Assembly (NCBI GenBank): GCA_036558305.1
Contig: DATBFX010000230.1
Coordinates: forward strand, 1 to 18,461
DNA from: DATBFX01 sp036558305
Lineage (GTDB): Bacteria; Chloroflexota; Chloroflexia; Thermomicrobiales; UBA6265
Length of the DNA stretch: 18,461 nucleotides
Reading direction: 5' to 3'
In this document: piece after piece, positions 1-7,408 of the stretch
Layout of the letters: every line of letters starts with the position of its first letter
Position numbering within the stretch: the stretch's first letter is position 1
Made by a program: the position numbers and the translations under genes
Notes under the pieces: model-generated
What the model saw: the letters and a program-made list of their open reading frames with translations, nothing else
Database searches by the model: none
Told to the model about the DNA's origin: nothing

Positions 1-49
1 CCAGCAGCAGCGCCGCGATAACCCCGATCACAATACGACAACGACCCAT
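1..49 (-). CDS. N-terminus of an exported or membrane protein (partial)
   Basis: Only the first 16 codons lie in the window; the gene runs leftward off the edge. They read MGRCRIVIGVIAALLL, a short positively charged start followed by a hydrophobic stretch, as in a signal peptide or first membrane helix. The ATG is preceded by GGGAGGA seven bases upstream (plus-strand 57-63), a strong ribosome binding site, which is the main reason for calling a gene. Nothing can be said about function. The 5' flank contains a repeated GCATGCCGG motif (79-99). Confidence 0.5.
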   Translation of the reverse strand, partial: MGRCRIVIGVIAALLL

Positions 50-821
50 CAATGATTCCTCCCAGATACGACATTACGGCATGCCGGATCGCATGCCGGG
101 GGGTGTGTAGCAGGGAGGGGAACGGCTGTCAACAGCGGCGAGGGGTAAGAAATACGGGGCAGCAAGACTTCACCTCCCCCCGCCCCAGCCGCACCGATCG
201 CCCTGCCAGCCCCGAGGAGCGATGCCCGAGCCCGGCGCCCGGACAGCGTCGGCTGGCCGTGAAGAGATAGGGAACACCAAGACAGCACCCTGCACCACTG
301 CCAAACCACCAGGGTTCGGGGGCGACACTGCGGCATCGCGGACCAGTGTGACCGCTGGGGCGTGGACCGTCGTTCGTCGTGGGAAGATACGCAGCAGCAA
401 TCAGCATTCCCGTCTCGCTCGGCCCGCCTGCTGATGGACGCTGCCGTACCGCCCCCGTTCTTTCCGGACGGCCCGAGTAACCGTCCCCCCGTCGCAATGC
501 GATTAAGAAGGAGTAAAACAGCCGCCCCGCCAAGGTAGCGGGCTCGTGGGGCCGATGCTCAAGTCTGCTGGCCTCGAGTCCGCCGTCCCCGGGACCAGGG
601 GACGCCAAACAACACCCTCCCCCTCGTCGCTCGGCTCGCAGCGTTCGCCTCAGCCTCGTGGAATCGCCGGCTGATTGTCACGGGAGCGCCCGCGGATCGA
701 GTGGCGCCTGTTTCGAAACTGATGCGCCGCGAGGATCAACTTTGTTGCTCTTGATGCGCTCGGCGACCCATGCTCGGTCTCGGCGGAATCGGATCCCTCG
801 AACCAAAGGAGGGCGGGCGCC
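50..821. other. Gene-poor stretch between divergent genes
   Basis: I see no convincing gene in these 770 bases. Several frames stay open because of high GC, but their translations are rich in Arg, Pro and Ser, have no recognisable domain and lack ribosome binding sites. Visible structures are the twofold GCATGCCGG repeat (79-87 and 91-99) in front of the leftward gene, and a 7-bp inverted repeat CGTCCCC/GGGGACG (584-590/598-604). The last bases carry the AAAGGAGG ribosome binding site of the next gene. No tRNA or rRNA was recognised. Confidence 0.5.
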
Positions 822-2759
822 ATGGTCGATACCGTCGTTGATACACTGCCCCGCACCCCTCGTGCAACCGAGAAGGATCTTCCTCCCTACCCAGGAGGCG
901 CAGGCGCCCTCAGGAAAGAACTCGAAAGCGAGAAGACGACGCAACCGCTCAAAATTGAGCGCAAGTCCATTTCCGGCACGCTCGATCTCCAGCACTTCTG
1001 CGTCAAGCGGCCGATCGAGATCACGGGCTGCCACTTCTATGGCGACGTGGACGTCAGGTACTGTGAGTTCGAGCAGGCGGTCGACTTCACGGACTGCGAG
1101 TTCGATGGGCGCTTCAACAGCGGTGACCTCACGCGGTCGCGCACGGTTTACAAGAAGGACCTCATCTGCAACCGGGCGATCTTCCACGGTCCTGTCGGTT
1201 TCAACGGCGCCGATATCGCCGGCAGCGCCTACTTCAACAACGCAACCTTTGACCGCCTGAAATGCGGAGTGCCGTCGGATCAGGCGGAGATGGCGGACTT
1301 CACCGGCGCCCGGTGCGGCTGGAATTTCGAGTGCAGCGGCGCCACCTTTGGCGGCAGCGTCAGCTTCAACGGCCTTCGGTGCCGAACCGGACACTTCTGC
1401 GGCGCGCAATTCGAGCATGACGAATCGGTTGCCAACTTCCGCGCGGCCGCGTTCGAGGTGAGCCTGCACTGCGAGCCGATCGACGGCAAAGAGGACGCCA
1501 AGCCTCAGCCCACCACGTTCAAGGGAGGACTTGACTTCCGAGGCGTTCGGTCCCAAGGACGAACCCTGTTTCGCGGCGCGGTGTTCGAGCGCCGCGATCG
1601 GGAAGCTTGTGTTTGCGCCGACCGTGCCGTCTCGTTCGACTACGCCTCCTTCGGCTGGCTCCTGGACTTCACCGACGCGATATTCTGGAACGGCGTCAGC
1701 TTTAGGCGCGTCGAGTGCGAGGGCGAGGCCAGGTTCGACACGGCCTTCTTCGGGGGCGGTTTCGAAGACCGTGCTCCGGTTGCGCAGAAAGATGGCGGGG
1801 CGGCCGTCGATTTCCGGAACGCTACGTTCAATGGCGATCTGCGGTTCGAAAACGCAACGTTCTTCGGCACGGTCGATTTTGGGCAGGCGACGATCAAACA
1901 AAAATTGCACCTGGAGCGGGCAAGTTTCTACGACAAGGTCGGGCTCTACGACGCCGGCATCGGGACCGTCGTGCTCTGGAGCAGGGGAGCGAAAAAGCCC
2001 GAAGAGGCCAAAGACCCAAAGACGTGGGCCACGGACCAGCTGCCTTTCAAGAAGCCGGGCGTCCACGGCGGTCACGGGCTCGACCTCACCGGCTGCAGGT
2101 TCGATCGCTTCCATGGTAGTCAAGACGCTGAGGTGGAATGGTGCTTCGCGCGCGAATTCGCCGGCGCACAGGATCCCAAGCGATTCAGCCGGGATCCGTA
2201 CCTGCGGCTGGAGCAGTACTACCGTGGCGAAGGCGACGAGCAGCGGGCGGACGCCATCCACTACCTGGGGCACAAGGCGCTCTGGTCCAACGCCCGCTCC
2301 GAACTTCTCGACGGCCTCGGCGACACCCACTGGTCCCCGCAGCAGTGGGCGCGTCAAATACTGTTCGGGTGGCCGTCGGGGTGGGGCACCAGGTTGTGGC
2401 TGCTGGTCCTCTTCTGCGCGGTCGTGATCGGGGTCGGATACCACGTGTATTCCGGAGACGGCGCCCTTGCGCCCGCTAAAGTTGGGGCCACCGCGGCGAT
2501 CGTGACGACCGCCGCCGATACCGGGACAAGCATCGGGGGCGTCGGGTCGGCGTCATCAGACCGGCTGCCAAACCGGCGGGATTTGGTGCTCTACAGTACC
2601 GACGTCTTCCTACCAGTAGTTGGTCTGGGATACGACGACGACTGGGTGACCGCGAACGAGTCGTCGAAGGTCTGCTACGCGGCCGAGGAGTTTCTCGGCT
2701 GGTTCTTCATTCCCCTGGTCGTGGGTTCCCTGACCGGACTCGTCGGCAAGTTCGACTGA
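822..2759 (+). CDS. Pentapeptide-repeat-like membrane protein
   Basis: This 645-aa protein begins at an ATG ten bases after AAAGGAGG. Residues about 50-380 are built of short beta-helix-like repeats with a Phe or Leu every five residues (for example FTDCEFDG, FNNATFDRL, FRNATFNGD, FENATFFGT), the pattern of pentapeptide-repeat proteins. Residues 460-488 (YLRLEQYYRGEGDEQRADAI) form a helical linker seen in large bacterial proteins of this type. Then come a membrane helix (about 523-544), a segment with FLPVVGLGYDDDW (596-608), and a second hydrophobic helix containing LGW (625-627) at the C-terminus. The 'F-LP-v-LGy...W' plus 'LGW' ending recurs in actinobacterial and chloroflexal pentapeptide membrane proteins and sits where related proteins have an ion-channel-like pore, but no channel filter is visible. 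The repeats are unusually Cys-rich. Function unknown; a membrane-anchored binding scaffold is inferred. Confidence 0.8.
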   Translation: MVDTVVDTLPRTPRATEKDLPPYPGGAGALRKELESEKTTQPLKIERKSISGTLDLQHFCVKRPIEITGCHFYGDVDVRYCEFEQAVDFTDCEFDGRFNSGDLTRSRTVYKKDLICNRAIFHGPVGFNGADIAGSAYFNNATFDRLKCGVPSDQAEMADFTGARCGWNFECSGATFGGSVSFNGLRCRTGHFCGAQFEHDESVANFRAAAFEVSLHCEPIDGKEDAKPQPTTFKGGLDFRGVRSQGRTLFRGAVFERRDREACVCADRAVSFDYASFGWLLDFTDAIFWNGVSFRRVECEGEARFDTAFFGGGFEDRAPVAQKDGGAAVDFRNATFNGDLRFENATFFGTVDFGQATIKQKLHLERASFYDKVGLYDAGIGTVVLWSRGAKKPEEAKDPKTWATDQLPFKKPGVHGGHGLDLTGCRFDRFHGSQDAEVEWCFAREFAGAQDPKRFSRDPYLRLEQYYRGEGDEQRADAIHYLGHKALWSNARSELLDGLGDTHWSPQQWARQILFGWPSGWGTRLWLLVLFCAVVIGVGYHVYSGDGALAPAKVGATAAIVTTAADTGTSIGGVGSASSDRLPNRRDLVLYSTDVFLPVVGLGYDDDWVTANESSKVCYAAEEFLGWFFIPLVVGSLTGLVGKFD

Positions 2760-3528
2760 GCGGCTCGTTCCGGAAAGAATGCGCTGCAGCGTTGCTGTCG
2801 GTGCCGGGTCGCCGATCCCCACCCGATCCGATCCCTCGACGACACCGATTTCCTCCGCCAGTTCACGATCGCCCCCGGAGTACGTCCGGACTTCGCCGCA
2901 CGGCCAAGTGTCGCCGAGGACCACATCGAGGACGAGCCACGTCGCGGCGAGCATACCGAAAGAGAAGGTCGGGTCGCGCGGGACAGACCACGGGGCGAGC
3001 GTCCGTCACAGGACGGTCGCCGACGCTTAAGGATCGAGCAAGCAACGGACGGCCAGGCGCCGATCCTCCCGGCCGGTTGCTGCTCCTGCAGGGCGACCGG
3101 AACGGGCGCCGGCGCTGCTCCTTGGCAATTCGCACGTCGCCGCCAGAGAGACGCGTGGCCCGCACTCGAAGGCTTTGCACGGCAACGACTGGCTCTGGAT
3201 GTTGCGGACGCACAGGCCCCCGCCGTCGGCCGTCGTCGCGGCTGCCAGGGCACCGGCCGGACAACCTCTCCCGCCCGGTTACTCCCGCCAGGGCCGATCG
3301 TCATGTACCCGGCTGGGACGCCCTCGGCGGCGGCGAGGAGCACGCCTCACCTGGCTCAACCGCGTCCGGTGGCCGGCCGCAGCGTGCGGTCAGCCCGCAG
3401 CCATCCACCGACCCTTCCTCGTCGCTGCACCCTCATCTGCGGAACCTCCTCCAGCACCCTCCACGGTGTTGAGCGAAAACAGGGGTTGGCAAGTCCTACT
3501 TGGTCGAGTCGCGTCATTGCTTTCCGGG
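2760..3528. other. Gene-poor stretch, possible decayed coding remnant
   Basis: This stretch lies between the stops of two converging genes. Most of it reads as non-coding in all frames. The exception is the minus strand from about 3005 down to about 2775, after an in-frame TGA at 3006-3008. There a protein-like frame (LAPWSVPRDPTFSFG, then MLAATWLVLDVVLGDTW, then RELAEEIGVVEGSDRVGIGD) has good third-position GC. It has no ribosome binding site and the same frame runs on antisense into the pentapeptide gene. It may be a gene remnant of unknown family; I could not identify it. From 3010 to 3528 I see nothing. Confidence 0.3.
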
Positions 3529-4560
3529 TCACCGCGGCGGTCGAATTCCCTGGAGCAGGGCCTCGTACGCCGGACGCTCGGTGTCGTAAAAGTCGGATTC
3601 CACGATCCAGACGGTCAAGAGGTTCAGGCTCGGGGTCAAGGACGTGCACCGCACCTCGATGTTCTTCGCCGCCAACCCCGGAATCCAGCCGACGATGGGA
3701 TCGATCGGCGGTTGGTAGGGCGGGACGTAGTAACGCTCCTCGTACGCGTCCGGGCCATCGGCACCGGCGGAGTCAAGATGTTCGCCACTCCACTGGGCTT
3801 TCGCCCAATCGCTCCCCTGCGCGACGCAGCTTTGCAGGGAGTTCTGCCGGTCCGCGCCCGCCGAGGGCACGCCGCGAAATCGCACCGTGTTGGCGTTTCC
3901 GCTGAGGATCAGGTCGAAGCCCTCTTCCCGGGAGGCGGTCCACGACTCGTTCCACGTCACGGTGTACCCGTAGGTCGGATCGATGTAGGGGGACGCGATC
4001 GGCGGCGGGGTCGGAGTCGGGATGGCGATCTGGCGCACGGGTGGCTGGACGCGGGTCAGCAGCGCGTCGACCTTCGGCCGTTCGACATCGAAGGCGGGCT
4101 GGGGCACGGCCCACCACGTGACCAGGTTCCATTGCTGGCTGATGCCGTGGCAGGTGATCACCACGTACCACGGACCGGACTGCGGGCTGGAAATCGCGTA
4201 CCGGTCGGAGGCCGAGCCGTCCGTGATACCGTCGTCGATAAGCTGGGCATCCTGATGGGCGTAGAGAAAGTCTCCGCTCACCTGCATCTCGCAGCTCCAG
4301 GCGTCGCCACTCGCCGGGACAGCGAGGAATTCCACTTGGCTGGTGCCGTTCGAGAGGGCGACGTCGTCGCCCGGAAACTGAAGCTGCTGCCACGTCTCGT
4401 CCCAGGTCAGCGTGTAGGCCCCGCCCGGGTGCGTGTAGGTGCCGCCCCCGGTCGCAACGGGAGCACCCGCTCGGCCGACCGTGGAAGCGGGCGAGCGGGC
4501 GGCGGCGGCGGGAACGGCGAGGAGGAAGAGGAGCAGCGTTGCCGTCAGTAGCGAGCGCAT
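3529..4560 (-). CDS. Secreted protein with two copies of one domain
   Basis: This 343-aa protein starts at an ATG eight bases after AGGAGGG; the frame is open further upstream but without signals. Residues 1-21 are a signal peptide (MRSLLTATLLLFLLAVPAAA, AxA cleavage near 20-22). Two homologous domains follow. Domain 1 is residues 42-174 (start YTHPGGAYTLTWDETW, end NLVTWW...ERPKVDALLTRVQPP). Domain 2 is residues 191-342 (start YIDPTYGYTVTWNESW, end NLLTVW...ERPAYEALLQGIRPP). A Pro/Thr linker (180-188, IPTPTPPPI) joins them. Each domain has two cysteines (90 and 137; 245 and 305) that could form one disulfide. The family is not known to me; no catalytic motif is visible. A surface or extracellular stress/binding role is inference only. 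Confidence 0.8.
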   Translation of the reverse strand: MRSLLTATLLLFLLAVPAAAARSPASTVGRAGAPVATGGGTYTHPGGAYTLTWDETWQQLQFPGDDVALSNGTSQVEFLAVPASGDAWSCEMQVSGDFLYAHQDAQLIDDGITDGSASDRYAISSPQSGPWYVVITCHGISQQWNLVTWWAVPQPAFDVERPKVDALLTRVQPPVRQIAIPTPTPPPIASPYIDPTYGYTVTWNESWTASREEGFDLILSGNANTVRFRGVPSAGADRQNSLQSCVAQGSDWAKAQWSGEHLDSAGADGPDAYEERYYVPPYQPPIDPIVGWIPGLAAKNIEVRCTSLTPSLNLLTVWIVESDFYDTERPAYEALLQGIRPPR

Positions 4561-4830
4561 GGCGAAACCCTCCTGCTCGCGCGGAGCCCGCACGCTTCTT
4601 GGAGTGATTCTGTCCCCGCCGCACGGGAATCCGGGTAGCGTGCCGGACCTAACAGTGGTCATCGGATAGCACATCGGACGCCTCGCCCTCGTCACAGTAC
4701 CCGCCGGTGGAGTTGCAGAACCGTCAAAATCTGAGCCGGGCAAGCTCGGGCATTGGCATTTCCGCCACGGTTGACTCTCCTCCCGACTTGCCCAGCGGCC
4801 GAGCCGCCGGCGGCTCGGCCGCTGGCTCGG
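4561..4830. other. Intergenic region with a perfect 34-bp palindrome
   Basis: From 4561 the sequence carries the leader of the leftward secreted-protein gene (AGGAGGG at 4569-4575), then about 200 bases without a convincing gene. The palindrome at 4792-4825 is listed separately. No clear -35/-10 pair was found for the leftward gene. Confidence 0.4.
4792..4825. repeat. Perfect 34-bp GC-rich palindrome
   Basis: The left arm (4792-4808, beginning CCAGCGGCCGAGC) and right arm (4809-4825, ending GCTCGGCCGCTGG) are exact reverse complements with no spacer. Single-stranded it would form a very stable hairpin. It abuts the 5' side of the methyltransferase relic. There is no T-run on either side, so it is not a canonical intrinsic terminator. 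Confidence 0.85.
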
Positions 4831-5280
4831 TCGTCGTCGACCTCCGGTGCGGTTCCAACCTGCTGCGTGACTTACCCTGCGCGCGGATGGTCCGTGTCGA
4901 CCGCCACGAGGTCACCGGCGGGCTCGCCGGCGACAGCGCCGCAACCGGACTGCTGGACGGGGAGGCCGACTTCGTGATGATGAGCCTGCCGATGTTGGCC
5001 CCCGGCCGGTCGGCTCGCCCACTTGCGGGAGGCCGAGCGGCCGCAGCGGTCGCTCGGCAAGCCGGTGATCGTCGAGCCGGCTCGATCCTTCGGATCGCCC
5101 GGCTGGAAACCGGGCGTCGCGCGGCTGGCGGCCGTGCCCGAGCGAATGGGGATACGATTGGCCGAGGTCCGCGCTTACGCGGTCGACGCCGGCACCGGCA
5201 TGCCCGCCACCGTGGGCGACAGCGGCAGGACGCTACCCCAGGAGGACATCGAGACGCGCGACTGCGAGCGATCGGCGTAA
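4831..5280 (+). pseudogene. Decayed Rrp8-like SAM-dependent methyltransferase
   Basis: One plus frame from about 4831 reads SVVVDLRCGSNLL, then VRVDRHEV, GDSAATGLLDGEADFVMMSL. This is the order of class I methyltransferase motifs: the SAM-binding DxGCG strand with Gly changed to Arg, the acidic loop, then the 'PLPDGSxDvavfcLSLMG' region of Rrp8-type enzymes. Around 5000-5020 the match moves to another plus frame: LREAERPQRSLGKPVIVEPA, resembling 'yLREAxRVLkPgGxLxIaEv', continuing ERMGIRLAEVRAYAV to a TGA at 5278-5280. The frame change, the altered GxG motif and the absence of a start or N-terminal part argue for a relic. Rrp8 relatives methylate rRNA; this copy is unlikely to work. It could be one intact gene if the frame change were a sequencing error. 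Confidence 0.6.
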
Positions 5281-5290
5281 CCGAAGGAAG

Positions 5291-5315
5291 ATGTCCGTTT
5301 CAGATTAATGGACAT
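5291..5315. repeat. Inverted repeat ATGTCC-N13-GGACAT
   Basis: Arms 5291-5296 and 5310-5315 are exact reverse complements around an AT-richer centre (GTTTCAGATTAAT). It lies between the methyltransferase relic and the toxin-antitoxin-like pair, about 170 bases before the antitoxin gene. It may be an operator or simply chance. Confidence 0.35.
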
Positions 5316-5443
5316 TCGGCGGAAATACGCGCTTCGCACGCGGGCGCGTGGGCATCGGGGAGGGAGAAGGGCAGTCAACGGCGCCGACGTGGGTAGGCGG
5401 GTCGGTCCGGTGACGACGGCCTTAGGTTTTCGATTGTCCTTCC

Positions 5444-5452
5444 TGGTACGAT
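5444..5452 (+). promoter_or_regulatory. Probable extended -10 promoter of the antitoxin-toxin pair
   Basis: TGGTACGAT fits an extended -10 (TGn plus TACGAT, 4 of 6 to consensus). Transcription would start near 5459, giving a leader of about 25 bases with AAGGAG at 5472-5477. No good -35 box is visible, as is common with extended -10 promoters. Confidence 0.4.
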
Positions 5453-5483
5453 ATGAGCGGTATGTTCCACCAAGGAGAAGGCT

Positions 5484-5744
5484 ATGGTGACGGTACAGAT
5501 TGGTGACGAGTTGGCGGCGATTCTCAACCAGGAACAAGCGGATGCGCCAATCGAGCGTGTCGCCCTAGAGATGATCGTCCTCGAGTTGTACCGACGTCAC
5601 ACGATTTCGAGTGGGCGCGCGGCCGAGTTGCTCGGAGTGCCGCTCTATGACTTCATCAAGCGCGCGTCGAGTCTGGGAATCCCCTACATCGACATGACCG
5701 AGGAGGAGTGGGAGAGCGAAATGCGATTCATCAATTCGCTCTGA
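5484..5744 (+). CDS. UPF0175 family antitoxin-like protein
   Basis: This 86-aa protein starts at an ATG seven bases after AAGGAG (5472-5477). The core 'VALEMIVLELYRRHTISSGRAAELLGVPLYDFIKRASSLGIP' region (residues about 26-67) matches the UPF0175 pattern: a helix, then 'iS.GrAAELlGv....F...l...gIp', resembling a small helix-turn-helix DNA-binding unit. The acidic tail (DMTEEEWESEM) is also typical. UPF0175 genes usually precede a DUF3368 PIN-like gene, as here. The inferred role is to bind and silence the downstream protein and repress the shared promoter. The downstream start overlaps this stop (TGATG), so translation is coupled. Confidence 0.88.
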   Translation: MVTVQIGDELAAILNQEQADAPIERVALEMIVLELYRRHTISSGRAAELLGVPLYDFIKRASSLGIPYIDMTEEEWESEMRFINSL

Positions 5745-6205
5745 TGCCGCTCTCCCTCATCTCCGATGCCAGCCCCCTGATCGCGCTCGATCGCATCGGG
5801 TTGCTCGACGTGTTCGAGCCACTCTTAACCGGGCTCCTCATCCCGCCCGCGGTGGCACAAGAAGTCGCGCCAACGATCAACCTGCCGACCTGGTGTTCCG
5901 TGCGGCCGCTCGCCGCCGCGATTCCGGAGTCGATTCGGCGCGAGCGTTTGGGACCTGGGGAAACCGAAGCCATCGCGTTGTCCATCGAATTGCGGCACCG
6001 CTCACTCCTCTTGGATGAGCTTCGCGGCCGGCGTATCGCCGCCTCGTTAGGCATGCCGGTGATTGGGACGGCGGGCCTCCTGGTCCGCGCCAAACGTGAG
6101 GGCTTGGTCGGCACGATTCGTCCGCATCTCGAGGCCTTGCTGAAGACGGGTTTCTACGTGTCGCGGAGCGTGATCGAGCTTGCACTGCACGATGCAGGCG
6201 AGTAG
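5744..6205 (+). CDS. DUF3368 PIN-domain-like toxin (predicted RNase)
   Basis: This 153-aa protein starts at the ATG in TGATG, overlapping the antitoxin stop; an in-frame ATG 36 bases upstream lies inside the antitoxin gene and is not preferred. The DUF3368 landmarks are in order: ISDASPLIALDRIG (Asp8), LLIPPAVAQEV, LGPGETEAIAL (Glu73), LLLDELRGRRIA (Asp91), LGMPVIGTAGLLVRAKREG, LLKTGFYVS, and a final AGE. The acidic residues Asp8, Glu73 and Asp91 are where PIN-type nucleases bind metal, so the protein looks intact. With UPF0175 it forms a type II toxin-antitoxin-like pair; RNase activity is inferred from the fold. It converges with the Gfo/Idh gene, with 34 bases between the stops. Confidence 0.88.
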   Translation: MPLSLISDASPLIALDRIGLLDVFEPLLTGLLIPPAVAQEVAPTINLPTWCSVRPLAAAIPESIRRERLGPGETEAIALSIELRHRSLLLDELRGRRIAASLGMPVIGTAGLLVRAKREGLVGTIRPHLEALLKTGFYVSRSVIELALHDAGE

Positions 6206-6221
6206 CCCCTACGGGCGCCTG
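6195..6221. terminator. Weak hairpin between converging genes
   Basis: CAGGCG (6195-6200) and CGCCTG (6216-6221) form a 6-bp stem with a 15-base loop spanning the stop of the DUF3368 gene. There is no T-tract on either strand, so a terminator role for the two converging genes is tentative. Confidence 0.25.
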
Positions 6222-6239
6222 TGCAACGGGCTGCGACCT

Positions 6240-7337
6240 TCAAAACCCCGTCTCCAGCCCCTCCGCGCACCCCTCGCTCGCCGATTGCGTCGCCTTGAGG
6301 ATGATCTCCAGGACGTGCAGCGCGTGCTCGGCCGTCAGGATCGGCTGCTCCTCGCCCCGCAGGCAGGCGACGAAGTGGGCGGGACCGGCGCCGATCAGGT
6401 GCGAGGGGCCGCTTTCGGGGCGGTTCGGCGGCGCCACGTTTTGCACCCAGCCGTCGAGACCGAGCAAGGTGTCGTCGCGCCGGTAAAGGTCGATCGGGCC
6501 CCAACCGTCGTACCAGGCGGGCATCGAGATCGAGATCGTGCCCTCGCTGCCGTGCACCTCCATCGCCGGGGCGCGGGTGGCGGGAACGGCGAAACTGGAG
6601 AGGATCTGGGCGAAGCGGTTCTCGCCAAAGTCGAGGTGGATCATCATCACGTCGTTGGCGCCGACCGTGATCGTGTTCCCGGCCAGGCGTTCGATCAAGA
6701 CGTTCCGCTGCGGGATCGAAACACCGCCGAATGCCTCGACCCGCTTCGCCGGTCCGAGCAGACCGGTGATCCCGTGGAGCACGTAGACCGCCGTGTCGAG
6801 CATCGGCCCGACGTCTTTGGTGTAGAACACCGCCGGGTCGCCGGTGTAGGCGCGCCAACCGGCCGGACCCATGTTCGCCATCTGCGCGGTCGCCAGGTGC
6901 GGTCGCCCGATCCGTCCGTCGGCCAGGAGTTGCTTCAGCCAGCGGAAGCGTCCGGTCGCCATCACCGCCGGTGCGCAGAGGAGGAGTTTCCCCAGTCGCT
7001 GTGCCTGGGCGATCAGCGCCCGCCCGTCCTCGACCGTCGCCGCGATCGGTTTCTCGCTGAGGACGTGCAACCCCGCGTCGAGTGCCCGCGAGGTCGTCTC
7101 GCGGTGGAACGGCGCCGGCGTCAGATTCATGACGCCGTCCAACCCCGGGTGTGCAAGGAGCGATTCGTACGAGGTGTACGCCTGCGCACCCGGAAAGAGC
7201 GCCGCCGCCCGCTCCGCCCGCTCGGCGATCGGGTCGAACGTCGCCGTCACCGTCCCCTTTCCCGCGATTGCCTGCACCCCCGGGATGTACGTCCGGAACG
7301 CGACGTCACCGCAACCGACCAACGCCAGATTCTTCAC
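6240..7337 (-). CDS. Gfo/Idh/MocA family oxidoreductase
   Basis: This 365-aa NAD(P)-dependent dehydrogenase is close to the family's usual length. The start is a GTG giving VKNLALVGCGDVAFR; AAGGAG lies 11 bases upstream and GGAGG three. The N-terminal Rossmann fold has the GxGxxA loop VGCGDVA (residues 7-13), NLTPAPFH (71-78) and the LSEKPIA motif (EKP 95-97, Lys97 being the usual catalytic lysine). The C-terminal half has DVGPMLDTAVYVLHGITGLLGP (from 175), corresponding to the substrate-binding 'D.G.H' region, and a late GSEGTI. Relatives oxidise or reduce sugars, inositols or sugar acids. It is the last gene of the transporter operon, which suggests it processes the imported sugar. The exact substrate cannot be read from sequence. 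Confidence 0.9.
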   Translation of the reverse strand: MKNLALVGCGDVAFRTYIPGVQAIAGKGTVTATFDPIAERAERAAALFPGAQAYTSYESLLAHPGLDGVMNLTPAPFHRETTSRALDAGLHVLSEKPIAATVEDGRALIAQAQRLGKLLLCAPAVMATGRFRWLKQLLADGRIGRPHLATAQMANMGPAGWRAYTGDPAVFYTKDVGPMLDTAVYVLHGITGLLGPAKRVEAFGGVSIPQRNVLIERLAGNTITVGANDVMMIHLDFGENRFAQILSSFAVPATRAPAMEVHGSEGTISISMPAWYDGWGPIDLYRRDDTLLGLDGWVQNVAPPNRPESGPSHLIGAGPAHFVACLRGEEQPILTAEHALHVLEIILKATQSASEGCAEGLETGF

Positions 7338-7363
7338 GAGCCTCCGCACTCCTTCGTTTGCGA

Positions 7364-7405
7364 GGCGGAAGGCGGAAGACGACCGTTCTCCTTCCGCCCT
7401 CCGCC
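7364..7405. repeat. Strong hairpin between ATPase F and dehydrogenase genes
   Basis: GGCGGAAGGCGGAAG (7364-7378) and CTTCCGCCCTCCGCC (7391-7405) pair at 14 of 15 positions around a 12-base loop. It sits in the 71-base gap after the ATPase F stop. There is no T-run, so it is more likely an mRNA-stabilising or attenuating element, or a small dispersed repeat, than a full terminator. Confidence 0.75.
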
Positions 7406-7408
7406 ATC

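Noticed and set aside
678..2444. Long minus-strand open frame opposite the pentapeptide-type gene
   Set aside because: It mirrors the plus gene, is rich in Ala/Arg/Glu/Val as expected of an antisense frame in high-GC DNA, and has no ribosome site or domain.
2792..3472. Plus-strand open frame of about 226 codons
   Set aside because: The translation is dominated by Arg, Pro, Ser and Gly without any motif, and there is no start signal.
5008..5280. Second half of the methyltransferase relic as a separate small gene starting at 5023
   Set aside because: The ATG has no ribosome site and the sequence continues the methyltransferase motifs of the previous frame.
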